NCBI GenBank assembly: GCA_947483545.1
Contig: CANKNP010000298.1
Span: 1 to 6,332, forward strand
Source of the DNA: Deltaproteobacteria bacterium
GTDB lineage: Bacteria > Myxococcota > UBA796 > SXON01
Length of the DNA: 6,332 nucleotides
Reading direction: 5' to 3'
Both the position numbers and the translations under genes were made by a program. The notes beneath the pieces are model-generated. The model was not told where the DNA came from. It made no database searches and saw only the letters and a program-made list of their open reading frames with translations. Below, piece by piece: positions 1 through 6,172 of this stretch; position 1 is the first letter of the stretch, and each line of letters begins with the position of its first letter.

Positions 1-24
1 CCCTCCCGTGGTGCCGTCGACCAT
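1..24 (-). CDS. 5' end of a third gene in the spike operon (partial)
   Basis: Reading the minus strand, the TAG stop of the preceding spike gene (27-25) is followed with no gap by ATG at 24-22 and an open frame to the window edge, giving M-V-D-G-T-T-G-G. A G-run (GGGGGGA, 34-28) just before the stop could serve as ribosome binding site. The direct stop-start junction suggests translational coupling with the gene before it. Eight residues cannot identify a family. From context (phage-tail or T6SS-like operon) it could be another baseplate or spike-associated protein, but that is inference. Confidence 0.55.
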
Positions 25-663
25 CTATCCCCCCGCGATCTGGGTGTTCGGCGAGCTGGCCGTCAGTGTCGAGCCGGCCGTGACGGTGATCTCCGACGCC
101 ACGCACACCGCGTCGCTTCCCGCCTTGATCACCACCTTCTCGGCCTCCAGACGAAAGCTGGTGCACCCGATGGTGATGTTCTTCACTGCCTCGTACACGG
201 TTGTGCCATCACACTTCTCGGTGAGCACCTTGCCCGCCGCGTCGAGCACGTGGTGTACAGGGGCGGTCCTCACGTCGAGTCGCGTGGTCGCGCGCGCGCC
301 GATGCCGATCTTCTCGGCGCCAGGGGTGTCATCGAAGTCGAGGAGGTGATCGCCTCTGGACCAGAAAACGCGGCGATTGTTGCTTTTGTCGTCGTTGTGG
401 TACGGCTCGGCCGTGTCCTCTCCGCCGTTGTACACGGCGCCGAGAACGATGGGGGTGAGCGTGCGGTAGCCGAAACCGAGCACCACCTCCGTACCGATGT
501 CCGGAAGGCTCACCCAGCCACGATCCGCGCCGCCCATCGGGGTGCGCATCCTGCACCAGGCGCTCTCCGCGCCCAGCTCCACGGGGAAGCTCACCTTCAC
601 CCGGTGCATGCCCTCCGGATCCTGGTTGTCGGTGACGATGCCTATGATGACGCCGTTGACCAT
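25..663 (-). CDS. Short gpV/VgrG-type baseplate spike protein, second copy
   Basis: The 212-residue protein starts directly with an OB-fold of the phage baseplate assembly protein V / gp5 / VgrG type (about residues 3-80). Its signature includes VTDNQDPEGMHRVKV, the GADRGW turn, a PDIGTEV segment and LGAVYNG. Residues about 95-130 carry the FDDTPGAEKI motif typical of the segment after the OB-fold in VgrG-like proteins. The rest (about 140-210) is short alternating hydrophobic strands ending in Gly/Ser/Ala-rich repeats, as expected for a trimeric beta-helical needle. Proteins of this family cap the inner tube of contractile tails and pierce the target envelope. The gp27-like N-terminal half of full VgrG is absent. 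The start at 663 has GGGGAGGG 4 bases upstream. The gene lies 12 bp after the first spike gene and directly before a third one, so co-transcription is likely. Confidence 0.88.
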   Translation of the reverse strand: MVNGVIIGIVTDNQDPEGMHRVKVSFPVELGAESAWCRMRTPMGGADRGWVSLPDIGTEVVLGFGYRTLTPIVLGAVYNGGEDTAEPYHNDDKSNNRRVFWSRGDHLLDFDDTPGAEKIGIGARATTRLDVRTAPVHHVLDAAGKVLTEKCDGTTVYEAVKNITIGCTSFRLEAEKVVIKAGSDAVCVASEITVTAGSTLTASSPNTQIAGG

Positions 664-675
664 GCACCCTCCCCG

Positions 676-1332
676 TCAGTTGATGCGCACGTCAGGCGCG
701 GTGATCAGGACCTGAGAACCGGCGAGGATGCCCACCAGCGAGCCGGCGTCGATGGCCATCGCGCTGCCGGCGCCGATCTCGACCGATTCAGAGGCCGAGA
801 GGAAGAAGTTGGTACAAGACACGCTGATGTGATCGGCGGCCTGAATGTTGATGTCGCCCCCGCAGTACACCGAGAGTACCTTGTTCGCGGCGTCCCACTC
901 CACGCGGATCTCCTGGTTGTGGGTCACCAGTTCGATGCGTTCGGCGCCTTGGGTGTCGTCGAAGGTGACCTTGTGCCCCGAGCGGGACTGAAAGACGCGG
1001 AGGTTGTTCTCCTTGTCCTCGTTGGCGTAGGGCGGCCGATCCACGCCGTTGTACAAACTCCCGAGGACAATGGCGTGCTCCACGGCGCCGTGCACGAACG
1101 AGACCAACACCTCGTCGCCGATCTCCGGGATGGTCATCCAGCCCCGGTTCCGCCCTGCCATCGGCATCACCAGTCGCGCCCAGTGCGACTCGGGCTCGCC
1201 GGGGAGGGTGGGGTACATCACCCGGACCCTCCCCAGGCACTCGGGATCGACGTTGTCCACGACGAGCCCCTCCACCAGGCCGGGCATCTGGCCGGATACG
1301 GGTCGACCATGACGATCGGTGACTCTTGGCAT
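676..1332 (-). CDS. Short gpV/VgrG-type baseplate spike protein, first copy
   Basis: The 218-residue protein is a paralogue of its downstream neighbour. After about 17 extra N-terminal residues it has the OB-fold (about 18-97: GLVVDNVDPECLGRVRVMYP, NRGWMTIPEIGDEVLVSF, VLGSLYNG). Then come the PYANEDKENNLRVFQSRSGH block (101-120), FDDTQGAERIEL (124-135), and a C-terminal run of short beta strands (about 155-218) with IGAGSAMAIDAGS-like repeats consistent with a beta-helical needle. It is the spike (gpV/gp5-like) module of a contractile injection system without the gp27-like domain of canonical VgrG. The ATG at 1332 is well supported by GGAGAG (1341-1336). It is the first gene of the minus-strand operon as seen here, divergent from the lipoprotein gene at 1528. 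T6SS, eCIS and R-pyocin-like tails all use related proteins, so the system type cannot be decided from this window. Confidence 0.88.
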   Translation of the reverse strand: MPRVTDRHGRPVSGQMPGLVEGLVVDNVDPECLGRVRVMYPTLPGEPESHWARLVMPMAGRNRGWMTIPEIGDEVLVSFVHGAVEHAIVLGSLYNGVDRPPYANEDKENNLRVFQSRSGHKVTFDDTQGAERIELVTHNQEIRVEWDAANKVLSVYCGGDINIQAADHISVSCTNFFLSASESVEIGAGSAMAIDAGSLVGILAGSQVLITAPDVRIN

Positions 1333-1527
1333 CGACTCTCCGTTGGACGTTCAGACTGTATCGCTGCGGCCTGACCGAACCCGCCTCCGACGTGATGGAT
1401 GTCATCGGCGCGTCATCCGAGGCGCTCGCGTGGAAGCCGACCTCACGGTAGATAGCGAAGCGGAGTCGCCGCGAGCAGGTCCGAATGCTCTGCCGACTCC
1501 CTGGATAGCCTTCGTCCGGAGTGTAGA
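1333..1527. promoter_or_regulatory. Divergent intergenic region between spike operon and signalling operon
   Basis: These 195 bp separate two divergent genes, so promoters for both operons should lie here. No convincing -35/-10 pair could be picked on either strand. Visible structure: the direct repeat listed separately (1401-1417), and a 7-bp inverted repeat GGAGTCG (1462-1468) / CGACTCC (1494-1500) with a 25-base loop, which may be chance. The right end holds the ribosome binding site GGAG at 1518-1521 for the lipoprotein gene, 6 bases from its ATG. The left end holds GGAGAG (1341-1336, minus) for the spike gene. Confidence 0.6.
1401..1417 (+). promoter_or_regulatory. 11-bp-period direct repeat, candidate operator
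   Basis: The sequence reads GTCATC-GGCGC-GTCATC, two identical hexamers starting 11 bp apart, roughly one helical turn. This is the geometry used by OmpR/PhoB-class winged-helix regulators; the PhoB box is built from TGTCAT-like units with an 11-bp period. It lies in the shared region of two divergent operons, and the second gene of the rightward operon encodes an apparent OmpR-type winged helix. Chance occurrence of a repeated hexamer in a GC-rich region is not excluded. Which protein, if any, binds is inference. Confidence 0.28.
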
Positions 1528-2445
1528 ATGATGCACCTTCTCCTGCTTCTCTCCTGCGTGGCGCAGGACCCGTCTGCGACGCGCCGTGGCGACGCAGAGG
1601 TCCCAGACGCCGCCGGGGACTCCGGGGACGACTCGGCGGACTCCGGGGACTCCGGAGACTCCGCCGCCCCCCGTGACTCCGGGGACGACCTGGCTCCGCA
1701 GGTCACGATTCACTCGCCGGGGGATGGCGCGTTGTTGGAGAACCCGGTCCGCTTCGACCTCTCCGTGGTGGACGTAGAGCACGCCGTGCTCGATGCCGAC
1801 GGCTACGAGCTCGCGCGCATCGAGCCGGGCCGCAGCGAGCTGGAGTACACCTTCAGCGGGACGGGCTACTCGCGGGTCGTCACGCTCACCGGATACGACG
1901 CGACGGGCGCGGTCGCCGCGCTGGGTAGCGTCACGATCGAGATCGACCCAGGCGAGGTCTCGCTCGACGTGCCCTACTTCTACCAGTACGACAATGACTA
2001 CGAGCCGAGCGGCACCTGCGGAGTGACGTCGGCCGCCATGCTCGTCGACACCTTCCACCCCGGCAGCGTCACGCCCGACTCGCTCTACCTCGCGTATGGC
2101 AAGGCGCAGGGTCAGTCCCCGGACGGGCTCGCCGAGCTCTACCGCGAGGAGGGCCTCGAAGCAGCGTATACGTACACCGGGACGCGCGCCGAGGTCCGTG
2201 CTCACCTCGATGCCGGACGTCCTGTGGTGGCGCACGGCTACTGGACCGGTTCCGGGCATGTGGCGGTGATCGTGGGCCATAACGATACGGAATGGATAGT
2301 CAACGATCCCGCCGGCGACTGGTACACCTGCTACGGTTGCGGCGAGGCCGATCATGTCCGCTACCCGATCGGCGGCGCATGGGACGACGAGATGAGCGTG
2401 GATGGAGACGTGTGGTACTCCACCGCCGATACAAGCGCGTTCTGA
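1528..2445 (+). CDS. Lipoprotein with Ig-like domain and C39-like cysteine peptidase domain
   Basis: The 305-residue protein begins with a very short hydrophobic leader ending in a lipobox (LLSC, lipidated Cys10), so it is probably an envelope lipoprotein. Residues about 21-54 form a D/S/G-rich flexible linker. Residues about 56-139 look like a bacterial Ig-like domain (APQVTIHSPGDG start, SRVVTLTGYDATG near its end). Residues about 145-300 match the C39_2 papain-like fold. VPYFYQ gives a candidate oxyanion-hole Gln153, SGTCGVTSAAM the nucleophile Cys164, SGHVAVIVGH His244, and VNDPAGDW Asp260 (or Asn259). A CxxC pair (C268, C271) follows the acidic residue. Secreted members cleave peptides or remain uncharacterised; the substrate here is unknown. 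The start has GGAG 6 bases upstream. The gene precedes the FHA regulator by 43 bp and is probably co-transcribed with it. It might be an envelope processing enzyme for the adjacent system, but an unrelated role is equally possible. Confidence 0.85.
   Translation: MMHLLLLLSCVAQDPSATRRGDAEVPDAAGDSGDDSADSGDSGDSAAPRDSGDDLAPQVTIHSPGDGALLENPVRFDLSVVDVEHAVLDADGYELARIEPGRSELEYTFSGTGYSRVVTLTGYDATGAVAALGSVTIEIDPGEVSLDVPYFYQYDNDYEPSGTCGVTSAAMLVDTFHPGSVTPDSLYLAYGKAQGQSPDGLAELYREEGLEAAYTYTGTRAEVRAHLDAGRPVVAHGYWTGSGHVAVIVGHNDTEWIVNDPAGDWYTCYGCGEADHVRYPIGGAWDDEMSVDGDVWYSTADTSAF
1618..1689 (+). repeat. Imperfect GACTCCGGGGAC codon repeats encoding a D/S/G linker
   Basis: GACTCCGGGGAC occurs at 1618-1629, 1639-1650 and 1675-1686, and a one-base variant (GACTCCGGAGAC) at 1648-1659. 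The first and third copies extend to the 15-mer GACTCCGGGGACGAC. All are in the same reading frame and encode D-S-G-D units just behind the lipidated cysteine of the lipoprotein. Such tracts tether a folded domain away from the membrane, and the tandem units make the length prone to slippage. Confidence 0.75.
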
Positions 2446-2478
2446 ACCCGCGGGCACCGATGCTCACCGACACCGTCC

Positions 2479-2483
2479 GGAGG
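2479..2483 (+). promoter_or_regulatory. Ribosome binding site that decides a CTG start
   Basis: GGAGG lies 5 bases before CTG at 2489-2491. No ATG, GTG or TTG in this frame is placed to use it. The only upstream in-frame ATG (2402) lies inside the lipoprotein gene and has only weak purine sequence before it. This favours initiation at CTG. Confidence 0.5.
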
Positions 2484-2488
2484 CGGCG

Positions 2489-3490
2489 CTGACGTCGCCG
2501 CGCCACTTCACGGCCTTTCGCCTGGAGCGCACGGGCGGATGCTCGGTGCGAGTGCCGCGCTCGGGGCTCCTGCTCGGCCGCAGCCCCGAGGCCGACATCC
2601 TCCTCGCCGATGCGGCCGCGTCGCAACGGCAGGCCATCCTCCTCGGCTCCGCTGCCGACCTGCAGCTCTTCCCACTGGGCCGCAACCCGACCCTGCTCAA
2701 CGGGCGCCCTGCCCCAGCCGGCGTGATTCTCCGGGACGGAGACGTCGTGGAGGTGCCGGGAGGGCGCTTCGTCCTGAGGGTCGGGCGCGCCGCCGCGACG
2801 GAGCTGCACGCGCCGCGCTGGTTGGCCTTCTCGACGGGCGAGCGCTACGGCGTCCGGACACCCTCCTTCTCGGCCGGGGGCGGAGAAGACGACCACGTGG
2901 GCGTCCCGGGCTGGCCCCCGGGCGCGCTCCGGTTCCTGGTGGCGCAGAGCGCGCTGGCGGTCGTGCTCGGGCACGCCTGCGAGGTCAACGGCGAGGCCCG
3001 CGAACCCGGGGAGGTCCTTCCCGCAGCGCCGGGAGACGTCTTCGTGCTCGCCGGGCGCGAGGCGAAACTGCTCGCGGCCGACGGGGAGCCCGATGGACCG
3101 ACCGTGGCCGGAAACGCCCACGAGTCCTCCGCCTTGGTCGCGCACTTCGAGTTCCTCCCGAACGGCGGGCGCCTCGTACTGCACTTCGACGAGCGGCTTC
3201 CGCCAAGGGTCGTCGAGCTCCCCGAGCTGCGGGCGAGGCTGATTGCAGTGCTGCTGGCGCCCGGTGGAGGGTTCAGTCCCGGGGACGACATCCCCGACGA
3301 GGTGGTGATCGCCGGCGTCTGGCCCCGCGCGACGGCCCGCGACCGCGGGGACCTCAACCAGCTCGTGCACCGCACGCGCGGCGACCTGCTGGGCGCCGGA
3401 GTCAACCCGGAGCGGGTGCTGTACCGCCCGCGACGCGGCGGATCGCTGCGCCTGCTGCTCTCCTCAGGCGCCTCCGTCCGCATTGCTTGA
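2489..3490 (+). CDS. FHA-domain regulator with C-terminal winged helix
   Basis: Counted from the CTG start the protein has 333 residues. Residues about 18-98 form an FHA domain: LLLGRSPEADILL with Gly30/Arg31, Ser45 in place for the S-x-x-H motif (here SQRQ, so the usual His is Gln), LLNG with Asn71, and LRDGDVVEV. FHA domains bind phospho-threonine. Residues about 118-196 look like a second, degenerate FHA copy (VNGEAREPGEVLPAAPGDVF) lacking the Gly-Arg and Ser positions. Residues about 245-325 resemble an OmpR-type winged helix (RARLIAVLL, VVIAGVWP, LNQLVHRTRGDLL, VLYRPRRGGSLRLLL). It is probably a phosphorylation-responsive transcription regulator, with the membrane kinase 21 bp downstream as likely partner. 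EmbR of mycobacteria combines similar domains in the opposite order. An ATG at 2402 in the same frame would add 29 residues of unconserved look and overlap the lipoprotein gene by 44 bp. The FHA call is firm; the winged helix is probable. Confidence 0.82.
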   Translation: MTSPRHFTAFRLERTGGCSVRVPRSGLLLGRSPEADILLADAAASQRQAILLGSAADLQLFPLGRNPTLLNGRPAPAGVILRDGDVVEVPGGRFVLRVGRAAATELHAPRWLAFSTGERYGVRTPSFSAGGGEDDHVGVPGWPPGALRFLVAQSALAVVLGHACEVNGEAREPGEVLPAAPGDVFVLAGREAKLLAADGEPDGPTVAGNAHESSALVAHFEFLPNGGRLVLHFDERLPPRVVELPELRARLIAVLLAPGGGFSPGDDIPDEVVIAGVWPRATARDRGDLNQLVHRTRGDLLGAGVNPERVLYRPRRGGSLRLLLSSGASVRIA

Positions 3491-3511
3491 CGGTAGGGTA
3501 ACATCCGTCGG

Positions 3512-5140
3512 ATGACCGATATGGAGCTCCGCGCCGCCACACGCCCCTTCAGCGCTCCCACTCCCGCGAGCGCAGGCGAGCCTGCCGCCGACTTCCTGGT
3601 GGGCGAGGAGGCGTCGCGGGCCCGCAGCTTTGGCCTGATCATCACGCTACTGTGCATGGTTGTGCTGGCCTGCGTTCCTTTCCTCGGCCAGGCGTGGCCG
3701 ATGAACATGGCGGTGGCCATGGCGCTCGCCGGTCTGGCGGGCGTGTCGGCGGGATGCGCCGTGTACGCTTGGAGGTCGCGCCGCTATCCCCTGGCCCTCT
3801 TCCGCTTCCACGGACTGACGGCGGTTTTGGCCGCGGCGGTCATCCAATACTACCTCGGCGTGTTCTCCCCCACGGCGCTCTCCGTGGCGCTCGGTCTCGC
3901 CTTCTTCGGCCAGGGGAGAGACGGCCTCACCGCGTGGGCGATCGGTCTCGGGGCGGCAGGCAGCTACGCGGCGCTCGGCCTCCTGCTCAGCACGGGCGTC
4001 GTCGTAGACCGCGGGGTGTTCGCGGCAGACGAGGTGCCGCTGGCTGGGAAGGTGTTCATGACGGTGGTGGTGCCGGTGGTGATGCTCCTGACGGTCGCGC
4101 AGGCCCGGGCGAACGGCCGCGCGACGCAGGCGCTGGTCGCCCAGGTCGCCGAGGCGACCCGACGAGCGGAGAACGACGAGGCGCGCCTGCGCGAGGTGGC
4201 GCAGGATCTCGACGCCGCGCGGCTCGCCGGCGCGCGCCAAGGGGGGCGGTGGACCGGGCACTCGGTCGGCGCAATCCGGCTCGGTGGGGTCCTCGGACGC
4301 GGCGCGAGCGGCGAGGTGTACGGTGGCTCGGACGCTGTCACGGGTACCGAGTTCGCGGTCAAGCTGCTCCGCCCCGGCCTCGCCGACGATCCGGCCGCGC
4401 TCGCCCGCTTCGAGCGGGAAGGACGGATCGCCGCCTCTCTGGTCTCCCCGCACGTGGTGCGGGTCTTCATGTCGGGACGGACGGAAGACGGCACGCCCTA
4501 CATCGTGATGGAGCGGGTTGTGGGCGACGATCTGGCGATGATCCTGCGCGAGACACCGCGGCTCGCCGAGGCGGAGGTGCTCCGGATGATCGAAGAGGCG
4601 GCACACGCGCTCGCGGAGGCCCACGGATGGGGCATCGTGCACCGCGACATCAAGCCGTCCAACCTCATGCTCGCGCGGGATGCGGGCCGTACCCGGTGGC
4701 GTCTCCTGGACTTCGGCGTGGCCGCGATGACCGGGTCCGAGGCAACCATCACCACGGCCGGCGAGGTCATCGGCACGCCAAACTACATGTCGCCCGAGCA
4801 GGCACGCGGAGACGCGATCGACGAACGTTCCGACCTGTATTCCCTCGGCTCGCTCGCCTACCGCGCGCTGACCGGGCGCGTCCCCCACGAGGCCCCGACC
4901 ATGCTCGCCACCCTGGTCCGGATCGCCGAGGGGCGGCCCCGATCGCCGCGGAGCCTCGTGCCGCAGCTGTCGGCCCCGGTATGCGACCTCCTGGCCCTGC
5001 TCCTGGCTCCCGAGCCAGAAATGCGCGTCCGTTCCTCGACGGAGCTACGCCGGTTGATCGACGACATCCGGGGCGGCCGCCACGTCGAGCTCCGGGAACG
5101 GGCCGCGAGCGCCCTCGCGCGGTCCGGCTGGAGCACGTGA
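3512..5140 (+). CDS. Membrane serine/threonine protein kinase, N-terminal 6-helix domain
   Basis: The 542-residue protein has a hydrophobic N-terminal half with about six predicted helices (near 39-59, 64-87, 95-116, 119-133, 139-161, 178-196). A charged, probably coiled-coil stretch follows (about 200-240), then a complete Hanks-type kinase domain (about 256-515). Kinase motifs: glycine loop GRGASGEVY (262-270), VAIK-type Lys284, helix-C Glu303, HRDIKPSN with Asp379 and Asn384, DFG with Asp400, GTPNYMSPEQ (421-430), and SDLYSLG with Asp441. All key residues are present, so it should be active in the cytoplasm. The RD-type loop implies activation-loop phosphorylation, and TT/T residues lie at about 412-415. 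Many PknB-like kinases have the kinase first and one helix after it; here the order is reversed, with no extracytoplasmic sensor domain of size. It starts 21 bp after the FHA gene with only a weak ribosome site (GGTAGGG, distant), suggesting coupling; Met4 is an alternative start. Its last 96 bp overlap the opposite-strand hydroxylase gene. Confidence 0.93.
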   Translation: MTDMELRAATRPFSAPTPASAGEPAADFLVGEEASRARSFGLIITLLCMVVLACVPFLGQAWPMNMAVAMALAGLAGVSAGCAVYAWRSRRYPLALFRFHGLTAVLAAAVIQYYLGVFSPTALSVALGLAFFGQGRDGLTAWAIGLGAAGSYAALGLLLSTGVVVDRGVFAADEVPLAGKVFMTVVVPVVMLLTVAQARANGRATQALVAQVAEATRRAENDEARLREVAQDLDAARLAGARQGGRWTGHSVGAIRLGGVLGRGASGEVYGGSDAVTGTEFAVKLLRPGLADDPAALARFEREGRIAASLVSPHVVRVFMSGRTEDGTPYIVMERVVGDDLAMILRETPRLAEAEVLRMIEEAAHALAEAHGWGIVHRDIKPSNLMLARDAGRTRWRLLDFGVAAMTGSEATITTAGEVIGTPNYMSPEQARGDAIDERSDLYSLGSLAYRALTGRVPHEAPTMLATLVRIAEGRPRSPRSLVPQLSAPVCDLLALLLAPEPEMRVRSSTELRRLIDDIRGGRHVELRERAASALARSGWST

Positions 5141-6172
5141 GCGATCGGCCTCCCATGCCGCGAGTCGGGGATGCATGACCGCGAAGAATGCAGGCGGAAG
5201 GAGCGCGAGCACGATCATGCCGGGGTAGCCGGTGGGGAACTGCGGCGCCTCCGGGAAGCTGCGCAAGAGCGGATAGGGGCGCCCGGGGTTGGCGTGGTGA
5301 TCGCTGTGACGAGAGAGATCGAGCAGCAGGACGCGTCCCAGCGGGTGATCACTGTTCCAGCTGTGGAGCGGCTGGACGCGCTCGTACCGGCCGTCGCCGA
5401 GCTTGCGTCGGGAGAGCCCGTAGTGCTCGATGTAGTTGACTGTTTCGAGGAGAAGCACCCCGATCGCGCTGGCGGCCAACCAGCCCAGACCCGCCGCCGG
5501 CCCCGCCAGCAGAAAGATCGCCGCGACCAGCGCCGCCTGGGCCAGCTGCAGCCGGAGGTGCTCGTTTCGCCATGACCAGGGACGAAGCCCCTTCCTCGCC
5601 AGTCGCGCCGCCTCCAGGCGCCAGGCCTCCATCCAGGTGCCCGGCACCGCGCGTACCCAGTGGCCGAATACGGTGCACCCCCGCGGAGAGAACACCGGGT
5701 CTTCTGGCGTGGACACCTTCGCATGGTGACCGCGGTTGTGCTCGATGTAGAAGTGCACGTAGAGACTGCTCGCGAGCGAGGCCTTCGCGAGGAACAGGTC
5801 GAGCTTCGAGACCCGGTGGCCGAGCTCGTGCCCCACGTTGATGCCGAACGCGCCGCAGGCGATGCCGAGCGTGACGATCGCCCCCGCCAGCTCCCAGCCG
5901 GGGGCATAGCTCGAGTAACGGTGGAGGAAGAGCCCTACGAGCCCCCACTGGGCAGCGACGAGCGCACGCGCGATCCAAATGTATGCGTGCTCGGCTCGCG
6001 CCTCCGCCTCGTCCGTGCGGTTTCCGCGCACCGGGGCGAGCCAGAGCTCCGCGAGGGGCAGGGCTCCGAACGTCACGAGGGGCATGAGCCACACGAACGG
6101 ACCCGCCATCCAAAGCCCGAGGGCGGCGAGCGCAGGGAAGAGGAGAACGGTGGCGTAGACGGCGGGCGGCAT
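5045..6172 (-). CDS. AlkB-type membrane di-iron hydroxylase (alkane 1-monooxygenase family)
   Basis: The 375-residue integral membrane protein has the full histidine set of the AlkB/XylM branch: HELGHR (115-120), EHNRGHH (144-150), NYIEHYGL (246-253) and LSRHSDHHAN (287-295). The NYxEHYG motif separates AlkB-like hydroxylases from ordinary fatty acid desaturases. Hydrophobic segments lie near 5-22, 25-45, 66-84, 94-113, 211-245 and 318-333. Family members hydroxylate terminal carbons of alkanes or related chains using a rubredoxin and reductase, neither of which is in this window; the substrate here is not predictable. ATG at 6172 fits the family N-terminus. A GTG at 6244 would add 24 low-complexity residues but sits 3 bases after the upstream stop. 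Neither start has a clear ribosome site. After HPRLAAW (335-341), a Pro/Ala/Gly-rich tail of about 34 residues runs into the kinase gene on the other strand. The gene symbol is withheld because the substrate is unknown. Confidence 0.9.
   Translation of the reverse strand: MPPAVYATVLLFPALAALGLWMAGPFVWLMPLVTFGALPLAELWLAPVRGNRTDEAEARAEHAYIWIARALVAAQWGLVGLFLHRYSSYAPGWELAGAIVTLGIACGAFGINVGHELGHRVSKLDLFLAKASLASSLYVHFYIEHNRGHHAKVSTPEDPVFSPRGCTVFGHWVRAVPGTWMEAWRLEAARLARKGLRPWSWRNEHLRLQLAQAALVAAIFLLAGPAAGLGWLAASAIGVLLLETVNYIEHYGLSRRKLGDGRYERVQPLHSWNSDHPLGRVLLLDLSRHSDHHANPGRPYPLLRSFPEAPQFPTGYPGMIVLALLPPAFFAVMHPRLAAWEADRSRAPAGPREGARGPFPELDVAAAPDVVDQPA

Noticed and set aside
250..1374. 374-codon plus-strand open frame antisense to both spike genes
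   Set aside because: His/Val/Ala/Arg-rich product with no motif; it mirrors the codon bias of the minus-strand spike genes, which have clear family signatures and ribosome sites.
1402..2457. 351-codon minus-strand open frame antisense to the lipoprotein gene
   Set aside because: Val/Arg-rich shadow of GC-biased codons; the plus strand carries a lipobox, linker and intact C39 catalytic motifs.
3487..3511. TTGACG box just before the kinase start, considered as a -35 element
   Set aside because: No matching -10 at the right distance, and it overlaps the stop of the FHA gene; co-transcription is more likely.
3652..5178. 508-codon plus-strand open frame inside the kinase gene
   Set aside because: Arg/Gly/Pro-rich out-of-frame product; the kinase frame has every Hanks motif.
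5171..5575. 134-codon plus-strand open frame antisense to the hydroxylase
   Set aside because: No recognisable motif; the minus strand encodes all AlkB histidine boxes over the same DNA.
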